From Candidatus Methanomethylophilaceae archaeon (GTDB lineage Archaea > Thermoplasmatota > Thermoplasmata > Methanomassiliicoccales > Methanomethylophilaceae): a stretch of DNA of 46,430 bases. The notes beneath the pieces were generated by a model. It had not been told where the DNA came from, did not search any database, and was given only the letters and a program-made list of their open reading frames with translations. Each line of letters begins with the position of its first letter. Position 1 is the first letter of the stretch. The stretch lies in the NCBI GenBank assembly GCA_944320495.1, contig CALUHR010000010.1, positions 1 through 46,430 on the forward strand. Direction: 5' to 3'. This document shows positions 1 through 7,173 of this stretch, in pieces. The position numbers were made by a program, and so were the translations under genes.

Positions 1-148
1 CAGCTGTAAGCTGACTTTCCTTGACCTTTCCATTCTCAAGCAGGAACAACAACATGTTCATCACATGTCTCTCTGAAAGGACTGTTTGACCGCTACCGCT
101 CACATTCTATCAACCGTGTTTTATTCAGATATCAATTTTTATCCATTT

Positions 149-208
149 TTGTAGACTTATACAAAAATAAATATATTTATATCAGTACATATCTACATTA
201 TTGTAGAT
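149..208 (+). promoter_or_regulatory. Promoter with two operator-like inverted repeats
   Basis: Two short inverted repeats flank an AT-rich TATA-like tract (about 168-180) just before the AbrB-like gene: TTGTA (149-153) with TACAA (160-164), and ATCTACA (191-197) with TGTAGAT (202-208). The TGTAGA core recurs. Self-binding by the AbrB-type product is an inference from position. Confidence 0.4.
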
Positions 209-241
209 AAAATAGCGACTTTCGTAGACAGCAAGAGGATC

Positions 242-364
242 ATGAAAGCGAGCAGGGTTGCTCTTTCTGATGAGGTCAAGAACAGACTGGATGTCGATGA
301 GGGCGACACGGTGTTTTTCATCGAAGAAAACGGAAGGATCTATCTAAAGAAAGCAGAGGCTTGA
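242..364 (+). CDS. Small AbrB/MazE/SpoVT-type DNA-binding protein
   Basis: The 40-residue product has the second half of a swapped-hairpin AbrB fold: a basic start, SDEVKNRLDVDEGD (turn and acidic loop) and a closing beta strand ending IYLKKAEA. Such proteins bind DNA as dimers, often as antitoxins or autorepressors; no toxin gene is visible nearby. The start is doubtful. The frame is open upstream to 155 and codes for residues ATFVDSKRI, which match the family's first beta strand, but there is no ATG, GTG or TTG there. An ATA at 212, placed about 35 nt after a TATA-like tract, would give the full domain from a leaderless mRNA. With the ATG at 242 the first strand is lost and the gene may be a remnant. 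Stop is TGA. Confidence 0.5.
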   Translation: MKASRVALSDEVKNRLDVDEGDTVFFIEENGRIYLKKAEA

Positions 365-383
365 ACGCAGATTGAGAAAACAA

Positions 384-417
384 GGGTGCGGCTCACCGTG
401 GAAAGTACGCCGCACCC
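384..417 (+). terminator. Strong hairpin after the AbrB-like gene
   Basis: A perfect 9-bp stem (GGGTGCGGC at 384-392 with GCCGCACCC at 409-417) and a 16-nt loop lie 19 nt after the AbrB-like stop codon. No T-run follows directly, so it may be a 3'-end structure or part of a small RNA. Confidence 0.35.
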
Positions 418-531
418 ACTAACAAAAAGTTGATGCTGCATGGAAAAGGACGGATTCAAGAGGTTCGGAAGGAAGAACTGTGTTTCCTAATTCCCAGGTC
501 CTGTTCATCTATTACTTGATCGTTCAAAAAA

Positions 532-557
532 CTCGCGCATCCTTCGTGAGGTTTTTT
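532..557 (+). terminator. Hairpin plus T-run terminator
   Basis: CTCGCG (532-537) pairs with CGTGAG (545-550, one G-T pair), followed by six T at 552-557. It would end a plus-strand transcript from the AbrB-like region. No gene is recognised between 365 and 531. Confidence 0.45.
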
Positions 558-571
558 CTATTTGAATATAT

Positions 572-594
572 ATCAACCAGCAAAGCTGGTTGAT
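572..594. repeat. 10-bp perfect inverted repeat
   Basis: ATCAACCAGC (572-581) is mirrored by GCTGGTTGAT (585-594) around a 3-nt loop, in the AT-rich stretch before the integrase remnant. It could be an element-borne operator or recombination site; function unknown. Confidence 0.35.
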
Positions 595-634
595 TATAAT
601 TCAAAGAACCAGAAAGATGAGGAGTCCGCCCTGA

Positions 635-1012
635 TCGGGAAACGATGGGGAAACGCCTCGACCCGGCTGCGCCAACAGCCTGTCGAGGGGTCGGGGCGGA
701 CGGCCAAACAAGATGGCTGCCATGGGCAGGAACGCAGTACAGGGTAAAAGGGATTGGAATGTCGACAACAGATCCGAGGGCGCCTTCGAGGAGGCCCTCG
801 ACGAGATGCTGAAACCTCTCGGTGAACAGATTGGCGTGAAGTTCTCGAACCATACGCTGAGAAGGACTTTCGGACGCACGATGTACCGTTCCAGTGTGGA
901 GGTGGCCACAATCTCGAAGATGATGGGTCACGAATCCATTGATCAGACACTGAAGTACATCGGGGTTGACTTGGACGACATGTGCAGTGCGATGAAGGCA
1001 TTTGCACTGTGA
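635..1012 (+). pseudogene. C-terminal remnant of a tyrosine recombinase/integrase
   Basis: The frame ends in the C-terminal catalytic core of a phage-type integrase: HTLRRTFG (His and Arg of the box II motif), MMGHES (the second conserved His) and TLKYIGV (the nucleophilic Tyr), in about the last 60 residues. The N-terminal arm-binding domain and the first catalytic Arg are missing. The open frame begins after a TGA at 632-634 and contains a CGA at 659-661, so the part upstream is not convincingly coding; the first in-frame ATG is at 713. It points toward the 3' side of tRNA-Pro 105 bp away, the usual arrangement for an integrated element, so I read it as the scar of a lost element. Stop is TGA. 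Confidence 0.7.
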
Positions 1013-1116
1013 AAACATCAAATGCTTTGGCATACGAAATGAAGGAGTAAGGTTAAAATGGATGTACAAAAGTGTGAATTGAGGGGTCAGGCTGAGAAAT
1101 CTGGCTGTACCATGAG

Positions 1117-1189
1117 TGGGCCCGCCCGGATTTGAACCGGAGTCAATGGCTCCCGAAGCCACAAGGATACCAAGCTACCCCACGGGCCC
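1117..1189 (-). tRNA. tRNA-Pro (anticodon CGG)
   Basis: The minus strand folds as a complete 73-nt cloverleaf: acceptor GGGCCCG with CGGGCCC, discriminator A, a D-arm containing AGCTTGGTA, an anticodon stem GTGGC/GCCAT with loop TTCGGGA (anticodon CGG, decoding CCG), and a T-arm with GGTTCAAATCC. CCA is not encoded. Its 3' end faces the integrase remnant. Confidence 0.95.
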
Positions 1190-1214
1190 ACTGGAACGCC
1201 CCAACGAATCCCCC

Positions 1215-1222
1215 GATAAAAG
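1215..1222 (-). promoter_or_regulatory. TATA box of tRNA-Pro
   Basis: GATAAAAG on the plus strand (CTTTTATC on the transcribed strand) is centred about 29 nt before the tRNA 5' end, the archaeal TATA distance. Confidence 0.5.
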
Positions 1223-1279
1223 GGTTTGCCTGGACCTTCGATAAACCCATTGGAGACACGAAATCCTTTAATCATAGTT

Positions 1280-1300
1280 TAAGATACATAATGTATCTTA
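1280..1300. promoter_or_regulatory. Perfect palindromic operator before the flavoprotein gene
   Basis: TAAGATACAT (1280-1289) and ATGTATCTTA (1291-1300) form a perfect 10-bp inverted repeat around one base, ending 20 nt before the ATG at 1321. Its A/T-rich arms overlap the expected TATA position. It has the form of a dimeric repressor site; the regulator is not identified. Confidence 0.55.
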
Positions 1301-1320
1301 ATGAAGGGGGATACGGAACC

Positions 1321-1860
1321 ATGAGGATTGTCGTCATCGAAGGGAGCCCGCACAGAGACGGTTCGTCGAACATGCTTGCCCGCGAGTTCATCCGCGGAGC
1401 GGAGGGAGCAGGACATACCGTGAAGGTGTTCGACGCCGCCCATTCGAAGATAGGGCCGTGCAGGGGCTGCGATGTCTGCGGGATGAGCGGACCATGCGTC
1501 CAAAAGGATGACATGACCGCGATAAGGGAGGCCCTGTTGGATTCCGACATGGTCGTCTTCGTCACACCTCTCTACTACTTCGGCATGTCCGCCCAGATTA
1601 AGGCGGTAGTCGACCGCTTCTACGCCTTCAACGGACAGCTGATGTCAAAGCATCTCAGGGCTGCCCTAATATGTACGGCATGGAACAACGACGACTGGAC
1701 CATGAAGGACGTGTCCTCCCACTACGAGACGATCTGCAGATACCTCGGATTCGAAGATGTCGGGCAGGTTCTCGCAGTAGGATGCGGCACCCCGGGGATG
1801 ACCGAACGCTCCCCGTTCATGAGGGAGGCCTTCGAGCTAGGAAGCGGCCTGAGGGAGTGA
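1321..1860 (+). CDS. NADPH-dependent FMN reductase / iron-sulfur flavoprotein-like
   Basis: The 179-residue product is a flavodoxin-like reductase. It opens with VVIEGSPHRDGSSN, the FMN phosphate-binding loop, and has the PLYYFGMSAQIKAVVDR segment that contacts the flavin and the dimer partner. A compact cysteine cluster, CRGCDVCGMSGPC at about residues 44-56 (C-x2-C-x2-C-x5-C), matches the spacing of the methanoarchaeal iron-sulfur flavoprotein Isf, which binds a 4Fe-4S cluster and passes electrons to O2 or H2O2. A plain FMN reductase with redox cysteines is the alternative. The ATG at 1321 is chosen because the fold starts there; the frame is open further upstream but runs antisense through tRNA-Pro. 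A perfect palindrome lies just upstream. Stop is TGA. Confidence 0.85.
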   Translation: MRIVVIEGSPHRDGSSNMLAREFIRGAEGAGHTVKVFDAAHSKIGPCRGCDVCGMSGPCVQKDDMTAIREALLDSDMVVFVTPLYYFGMSAQIKAVVDRFYAFNGQLMSKHLRAALICTAWNNDDWTMKDVSSHYETICRYLGFEDVGQVLAVGCGTPGMTERSPFMREAFELGSGLRE

Positions 1861-1866
1861 GAACAC

Positions 1867-2757
1867 ATGTGCCAGACGACCTGCGCGGATGTCGATCGCA
1901 CCGTCGTGTCCGGCAGGACCTTGGACGACGAGCGCACCCTCTACGGGCTGTCGAACGCCGTGGTCGAGGGGTGCGCCTTCGCCGGTCCCGCCGACGGGGA
2001 GTCGGCCCTCAAGGAGTGCAGGGACATCGAGGTGCGCGATTGCCACTTCGACCTCCGCTACCCTCTCTGGCACGCCAATGGGTTCTCCATGAGCTGCTGC
2101 ACCATGTCCGCGACATGTCGTGCGGCGCTCTGGTACGACCACGACGGGACAGTACGCGACAGTAAGCTCGGAGGGCCCAAGGCCCTGCGGGAGTGCTCGG
2201 ATGTCGCCCTGGAGGGCTGCGGAATATCCTCTCCGGAGTTCGGCTGGAAATGCCACGGAGTCGTGATGAGGGACTGCAGACTCGAGTCGGAGTACCCGTT
2301 CCTGGACTGCGAGAACCTGACGATCGAAGGATTGAGGATGCGTGCGAAGTACTCGTTCCAGTATGTCCGCGGAGCTGTCGTCATGGACTCGGAGCTGGAC
2401 ACGAAGGACGCCTTCTGGCACAGCAAGGATGTGACCGTCGAGGACTGTGTCCTCAAGGGGGAGTACCTCGGCTGGTACTCGGAGAACCTCACCCTCGTGA
2501 GGTGCCGCGTATCCGGGACCCAGCCCCTGTGCTACTGCAGGAACCTCAGACTGATCGACTGCACGATGGATGGAGCCGACCTGGCGTTCGAGCGCTCCGA
2601 CGTCCAGGCCGATGTCCGCGGCCGCATCGATTCGGTGAAGAACCCGCTCTCCGGATGGATCCATGCGGACAGCATCGGCGAGATCGTCTATGACGGCACC
2701 GTGGACTGCGGATGCGAGATCCGCACCGGGAAGGAGACGAATCCATTGTTTGTCTGA
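1867..2757 (+). CDS. DUF3737 family right-handed beta-helix protein
   Basis: The 296-residue product has the repeating short-strand pattern of a right-handed parallel beta-helix (repeated units of the type 'v.DC.l..ey.f..c.nl.i.g'), and matches DUF3737 proteins over its full length, including the opening VSGRTLDDERTLYGLSNAVVEG-like segment and the IDSVKNPLSG segment near residue 260. Cysteines recur once per coil. There is no signal peptide, so it is likely cytoplasmic. The family is common in gut bacteria and archaea and has no assigned function. It starts 6 bp after the flavoprotein stop and is probably co-transcribed with it. Stop is TGA. Confidence 0.75.
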   Translation: MCQTTCADVDRTVVSGRTLDDERTLYGLSNAVVEGCAFAGPADGESALKECRDIEVRDCHFDLRYPLWHANGFSMSCCTMSATCRAALWYDHDGTVRDSKLGGPKALRECSDVALEGCGISSPEFGWKCHGVVMRDCRLESEYPFLDCENLTIEGLRMRAKYSFQYVRGAVVMDSELDTKDAFWHSKDVTVEDCVLKGEYLGWYSENLTLVRCRVSGTQPLCYCRNLRLIDCTMDGADLAFERSDVQADVRGRIDSVKNPLSGWIHADSIGEIVYDGTVDCGCEIRTGKETNPLFV

Positions 2758-2841
2758 TGGCAACCGTCATCCGATGACGGGAAATGCCGCCTCGGACCGC
2801 CCCTTTCCATAGCCAGACACTCGTGGTTTACATCAGCAACC

Positions 2842-2851
2842 CTCTTATACC
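2842..2851 (+). promoter_or_regulatory. TATA box for the 2872 gene
   Basis: CTCTTATACC is centred about 26 nt before the ATG at 2872, so the mRNA is probably leaderless. Confidence 0.4.
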
Positions 2852-2871
2852 AACAGCAGTTCTTTCATAGC

Positions 2872-3873
2872 ATGGATTTCGCACTGACGTCCTGCCCGTA
2901 TTGCGGGAGGGCGGTCGATTCCAGCGACCCGGCGAGATACGTGTGCCAGAGTTGCGGCAAGTACATCTACCGCGACCGCTCGGACACATTCTCGTTCATC
3001 CGTCCCAGCGAGATAGAGGACCGCTTCAGGGACATATTCTCAGCGGTCGCGGACGGGAACGACAGGAAGGCCATGGACATCGCCAACGACCTCGTGGAGA
3101 GCACAGAAGATGCCGACCACGACAGCTTCTTCGTCCGCGGCTACGTCAATGCGATCAAGGGAGAGGACGGTAAGGCCCTCGCCGATTGGAAGAAGGGCTG
3201 GGAGCTCCTCTCCAACGACAAGAACCTGGACGCCTACATCTGCCTGGTATCCAGAGCCATCGCATCCATGATCCTCTACAAGGAGCGCGAGTTCATCGAG
3301 TTCAGCGTGGTCGGCCACGTGGACAGACTCTGCGACGACATCGACGGCAGCACCGGCATGTCCTGCAAATCCTTCGTCTACTATTCGATCCTCGAGAACT
3401 GCCTGGACCTGGCAAAGGAGATGGATGAGGACGAGAGGAAGGTCCTCAGGGACGTCATACCCAACCTCTTCAGACGCGCCGTCGCCTATCAGCGCAACTA
3501 CTGGCGCCTCGCCGAGGTCATCGACTGGTACCTCCACTTCATCGATTTCCACGAGGAGACCTACGAGGACGACGACAACGAGGTCCCCCACATCTACTAT
3601 CTGGTGGGCAAGACCTTCGAGGAGCACATCTCGAGGATGACCGACGAGGATAGGATCAGGATCTTCGACCGCTGGGACGACAAGTCCCTGAGGGAGAACA
3701 TCGAGCCGCTCCTGGACGCCATGGTCGGACCCAAAAGGAACGGTATCCTCGCAATGATCCGCGGCAAGAAGGAGGGACAGGAGGGCTCCAACATCGATAC
3801 GATGATCCACACCTATGTGGACAAGTGCCTCCTCATCGACTCCCCGGCCGAGGAGCCCCGCACATCCGAGTGA
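2872..3873 (+). CDS. Zinc-ribbon plus helical-repeat protein, function unknown
   Basis: The 333-residue protein begins with a four-cysteine zinc ribbon (CPYCG at about 8-12 and CQSCGKYIYRD at about 25-35). The rest is helical, rich in acidic residues, and reads like tetratricopeptide-type solenoid repeats (for example FFVRGYVNAIKGEDGKALAD near 86-105). There is no membrane segment or signal. I do not recognise a characterised family. A scaffold or nucleic-acid-associated role would be a guess. The gene is preceded by its own TATA box and converges on mntP with 1 bp between the two stops. Stop is TGA. Confidence 0.7.
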   Translation: MDFALTSCPYCGRAVDSSDPARYVCQSCGKYIYRDRSDTFSFIRPSEIEDRFRDIFSAVADGNDRKAMDIANDLVESTEDADHDSFFVRGYVNAIKGEDGKALADWKKGWELLSNDKNLDAYICLVSRAIASMILYKEREFIEFSVVGHVDRLCDDIDGSTGMSCKSFVYYSILENCLDLAKEMDEDERKVLRDVIPNLFRRAVAYQRNYWRLAEVIDWYLHFIDFHEETYEDDDNEVPHIYYLVGKTFEEHISRMTDEDRIRIFDRWDDKSLRENIEPLLDAMVGPKRNGILAMIRGKKEGQEGSNIDTMIHTYVDKCLLIDSPAEEPRTSE

Positions 3874-3874
3874 T

Positions 3875-4435
3875 TCACAGGAATCCGGTGTGCTCCAGCA
3901 GGATCTTCAGTCCTATCAGCACCAGGATCACGCCGCCGAACACCTCGGCGATGGATCCGAACCTCTGGCCCACGTAGCTGCCGGCCTTCACGCCGACGGC
4001 GCTTATCGCGAAGGTCACAACACCAATGATCAGCGCTGGAACGGCTATGGAGCCCTCTGTCATGGCGAAGGTTATCCCGACCGCCAGCGCATCTATGCTA
4101 GTGGCGATCGCCAGAGGCAGCATCGCCCTGACACCGACATCCGCGTCCACGGACTCCTCCTCGCCGGAGAGGCCCTCGCGAACCATGTTGAGACCTATGA
4201 TCGCCAGAAGGATGAACGCGATCCAGTGGTCGTAGTCGGAGATGAGGTCGTACATCGCGGTGCCCAGGAAGAACCCGATGACCGGCATCAGCGCCTGGAA
4301 CGCCCCGAACCACAGACCGATGATGAGTATGTGACGGACGGACGGCTCCCTCAGCGAAAGGCCCTTGCACACGGACACCGCGAGGGCATCCATCGCCAGC
4401 CCGACCGCAATGAGGAACACCGACAGAACATCCAT
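3875..4435 (-). CDS. mntP: Manganese efflux pump MntP
   Basis: The 186-residue protein has six predicted membrane helices in two repeats, each with the family's charged motif: GLAMDALAVSVCKG near residue 12 and IATSIDALAVGITF near residue 111. Conserved aspartates in these helices bind Mn2+ in MntP, which exports manganese from the cytoplasm. Length is standard for the family. No mntP-type riboswitch is visible in the short upstream gap, where the neighbouring DUF1848 gene ends. Stop is TGA. Confidence 0.9.
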   Translation of the reverse strand: MDVLSVFLIAVGLAMDALAVSVCKGLSLREPSVRHILIIGLWFGAFQALMPVIGFFLGTAMYDLISDYDHWIAFILLAIIGLNMVREGLSGEEESVDADVGVRAMLPLAIATSIDALAVGITFAMTEGSIAVPALIIGVVTFAISAVGVKAGSYVGQRFGSIAEVFGGVILVLIGLKILLEHTGFL

Positions 4436-4469
4436 GCCGACCCGTACCGACAGCCCGTAGTTAATGGAA

Positions 4470-5387
4470 TCGGAAATCGTCCAGCCTGAACGATTCCCTC
4501 CCGCGGGAGTCGACTATCCTATCGCGGGGCATCACCGCGCCCCAGAGGAGCTCAGAGTCGTCGCAGTAGAGCCTCGTCCTGCGCTCCGCCGGGGTGGAAC
4601 GGTTGGCGTAGCAGTAGGCGCAGTCGTGGCCGCAGGTGTCGTACTCGCCGATGTCGATGGCACGGACGCATAGGCATCCGTCCCTCACGGGCGCATCCAG
4701 CGTCTCGTACGGCACGTCGAGGGAGCGCATCATGGCCGCGTCGATGCACCCGCGTCTCTGTATCCCGTATGATGACAGGTCCCTCCTCGGACAGCAGCAG
4801 CTCAGGGTCATCTCGTTCTCGCGGGCGGTCTCGGAGGCCATCCTCAGGAACGCGTCAGCCTCCGCGGCCGTCGGACCGCGGTACAGGTCCCCGGCCTTCG
4901 AGGCCCTACCATACATGTCCACGAAGCTGAACACGCACCTGTCCGTCCAGCGGGACGCCTCGCGGCACATCATGCGGAACTTCCGCTCGTGGTACGCCGC
5001 ATCCATGCCCTTCCCGTAGAGCACCGGGTCGTACCTCCAGACCATCCTGTCCCTGCCTATCCTCTCGGCTATGCGGGCGCAGCAGTCGCTGATGTCGGCC
5101 TTGAAGGGCACACCCGGCTCTATCGCCCTGCCGTACGGCGTCAGCGTGACCTGGAAGACGTACATGTGGCCCATCGAACCGATCTCCCTCAGGTACGGCT
5201 CCATCGGGCGGGGATCCTTCGTCATGAAGACGATGCAGTCCACGTTGCGCCTGCTGAGGTCGACCCTGAGGAGCGACGTCCTCGAGACGGGGTTCCGTAC
5301 CAGGCAGGAGCCCTCCCTGAGACGGGCCATCATCCACCGTGGATGGAAGGCAGGGATGTCGGTGCGGCGGCTGGCACAGATGATCAT
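4470..5387 (-). CDS. DUF1848 family protein with C-terminal cysteine cluster
   Basis: The 305-residue protein starts with MIICASRRTDIPAF, the diagnostic DUF1848 opening, which sets the start at 5387 although the frame is open upstream. MVWRYDPVLYGKGMD lies mid-protein and the C-terminus carries a radical-SAM-like cluster, CLCVRAIDIGEYDTCGHDC followed by AYCYAN. The reaction is unknown; the conserved cysteines suggest a 4Fe-4S centre. The first in-frame CGA is at 4470-4472, after RLDDF; two more codons lead to a TAA at 4461-4463. With CGA as stop the TAA is a back-up. The gene is divergent from ogt. Confidence 0.8.
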
Positions 5388-5463
5388 CGGTACTCGGAGT
5401 TGATCATCGGTGATAACCCTGGCGACGGCAGGGTTATACGGGCGTCCTGCTACTCTGGCCCCG

Positions 5464-5937
5464 ATGAGGGGCCCCTGCATTCACTCGTTCATCACGCTGA
5501 TCGGAAGCATGAGCGTCACCGAGGACGGTGAGGGACGCGTAACGGCGCTGTACCTGCCGAACCAGAACCTCCCGGCGATGGAGGAGTGCGAGACGGAGGT
5601 CCTCTCCGAGGCCGCCGGGCAGGTCAACGAGTACCTCTCCGGCAGGAGAAGGTCCTTCGACCTGCCACTCCTTATCGATGGGAGCGAGTTCAGGCGCTCG
5701 GTCCTCGGGGCACTTGTCGACATACCCTACGGGGAAGTCAGGACCTACGGGCAGATCGCCGAGACAGTGGGATCGCCGAGGGCTTACCGCGCCGTCGGGA
5801 CCGCCTGCGCGGAGAACATGATCCCGATAATCATCCCCTGTCACCGCGTCGTCCCCAGCTCCGGGGGTGTGGGCAACTACGCCGGCGGATCGGCGCTCAA
5901 GACCAGACTGATAGAGCTCGAGAGGGAGAACGCGTGA
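5464..5937 (+). CDS. ogt: Methylated-DNA--protein-cysteine methyltransferase
   Basis: The 157-residue protein is an O6-alkylguanine-DNA alkyltransferase. The suicide cysteine is Cys126 in IIPCHRVV, preceded by the helix-turn-helix segment IPYGEVRTYGQIAETVGSPRAYRAVG and followed by the GNYAGG turn. It moves alkyl groups from O6-alkylguanine to itself. The ATG at 5464 is preferred because the family's N-terminal domain begins about there; an in-frame ATG lies 54 bp upstream. Its TGA overlaps the GTG start of the AlkD-like gene, so the two repair genes form a translationally coupled pair. Confidence 0.92.
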   Translation: MRGPCIHSFITLIGSMSVTEDGEGRVTALYLPNQNLPAMEECETEVLSEAAGQVNEYLSGRRRSFDLPLLIDGSEFRRSVLGALVDIPYGEVRTYGQIAETVGSPRAYRAVGTACAENMIPIIIPCHRVVPSSGGVGNYAGGSALKTRLIELERENA

Positions 5938-6620
5938 CATCCTATGGCGAGGAGGTCCGCAGGCTCGCGGATCCCAAGCTGGCGGAGTTCAACTCCAAGC
6001 TGAACCCCGGGAAGGAGGGTGTGATCGGCGTCAGGATGCCCCAACTGAGAGCCCTGGCCAAGAGGATCGTCAAGGAGGACTGGAGAGGCTTTCTCGATGA
6101 GACCCCGGGATCCTTCGAGGAGGAGGTCCTGCGCGGCATCGTGATCGCCACGGCCCCCGTGGACACGGAGGAGAGGATCCGCCTCTCCGAGGATTTCCAG
6201 CACTACATCGACAACTGGGCGACCTGCGACTGCTTCTGCCAGTCGTGGAGATTCCCCGGGAGGGATTCAGACATGGTGTGGGACTACTTCGCGTCCAAGA
6301 TCGGAACCGGCGAGGAGTTCCCGATGCGCGTGTCCGTCGTGGCGAGGATGTCGCTCTTCAAGGACAGGGACAGGATGCTCCTGCTCGCCGAGGACATAGA
6401 GTCCCACGACCATCCCGGCTACTACTACAGGATGGGCGCCGCATGGGCGGCGTCCGTGATATACGTCAGATTCCCGGACATCGGCATGTCGATGCTCGAA
6501 TCCGGGAGGATGGAGACGTGGACCCACAACAAGACGATCCAGAAGATCTGCGAGTCCCTCCGGGTGACCGATGGGGACCGGTCCGAGGTGCGGGCCCTCA
6601 GGCGCCGCAGAGCTCCCTGA
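5934..6620 (+). CDS. DNA alkylation repair protein, AlkD-like
   Basis: The 228-residue product has the family's HEAT-repeat helices and opening motif GVRMPQLRALAKRI (about residues 30-43), WATCDCFCQSW near 88 and WTHNKTIQKICESLR near the C-terminus. AlkD glycosylases remove cationic 3- and 7-alkylpurines without base flipping. The GTG start at 5934 overlaps the ogt TGA (GTGA), so both are made from one mRNA. This joins direct O6 reversal and N-alkyl base excision in one unit. The 3' end overlaps the convergent unknown gene by 23 bp. Stop is TGA. Confidence 0.85.
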   Translation: MTSYGEEVRRLADPKLAEFNSKLNPGKEGVIGVRMPQLRALAKRIVKEDWRGFLDETPGSFEEEVLRGIVIATAPVDTEERIRLSEDFQHYIDNWATCDCFCQSWRFPGRDSDMVWDYFASKIGTGEEFPMRVSVVARMSLFKDRDRMLLLAEDIESHDHPGYYYRMGAAWAASVIYVRFPDIGMSMLESGRMETWTHNKTIQKICESLRVTDGDRSEVRALRRRRAP

Positions 6621-7173
6621 CCAGCCTCTCGATCTCGTCGGCGTTCTCGTTCCCGACGCGGGCGCCCTTGCGCTCGAGCCAGGTCCATCCCCTGCGCTCG
6701 CACTCATCCTTGAACTTCGGGGAGGTGACGGCAATGAGCTTCCCGTCTGCGATGTCCCCGCGGTCCAGGAACATCTGGAACATGTCGTTCGGGACGCACA
6801 AGATGACCTTGTCGAACGGCTTGGTCAGGAATGAGGTCTGCTCGATGAAGCCCTTGGCCTCCTCGGCCGCCTCGTAGCCTGCCTTGTCCGACATGACGTC
6901 GGGGTAGTCGACGATCTGGTAGTTGCCTGGGACGAACCCGTACTTCGTGGTGATGACCCCGAACGATACGTCCACGAGCTTCGCACCGCCGGGAAATGTG
7001 GCGGTGTCCAGCCTCTTCACCAGGTTCTTCACCTCGGTCACGCGGCCTCCGAATATGTCGAAGGCGGTGGCCAGACGGTTCTTCACCAGGAATACGGTCG
7101 AATCGTTTGTGACGATCAGGATCCTCTTGCCGATCCTCGCCTCCACGAAGAGCTTGGTCTCGGGACAGGACAT
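6598..7173 (-). CDS. Conserved unknown protein downstream of hypD
   Basis: The 191-residue soluble protein is not confidently assignable. It alternates beta strands and helices (RILIVTND near 17-24, VSFGVITTKYGFVPG near 69-83, KVILCVPNDMF near 122-132) like a Rossmann-type fold, and the KYGFVPG segment weakly recalls YaaA/DUF6884-type proteins. Its ATG at 7173 directly abuts the hypD TGA, so it is the last gene of the folC-nth-hypA-hypD run. A role in nickel or hydrogenase maturation would be inference from position only. Stop is TGA. Confidence 0.65.
   Translation of the reverse strand: MSCPETKLFVEARIGKRILIVTNDSTVFLVKNRLATAFDIFGGRVTEVKNLVKRLDTATFPGGAKLVDVSFGVITTKYGFVPGNYQIVDYPDVMSDKAGYEAAEEAKGFIEQTSFLTKPFDKVILCVPNDMFQMFLDRGDIADGKLIAVTSPKFKDECERRGWTWLERKGARVGNENADEIERLVRELCGA

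Noticed and set aside
1117..1320. Extension of the flavoprotein frame upstream of 1321
   Set aside because: The added residues would come from antisense tRNA-Pro and the promoter palindrome; the FMN-binding fold starts at 1321.
1837..2763. 308-codon frame antisense to the DUF3737 gene
   Set aside because: DUF3737 matches a known family on the plus strand and has the usual codon bias; the minus frame has no recognisable domain.
3815..4489. 224-codon plus frame across mntP
   Set aside because: mntP on the minus strand has clear family motifs and six membrane helices; the plus frame is its antisense.
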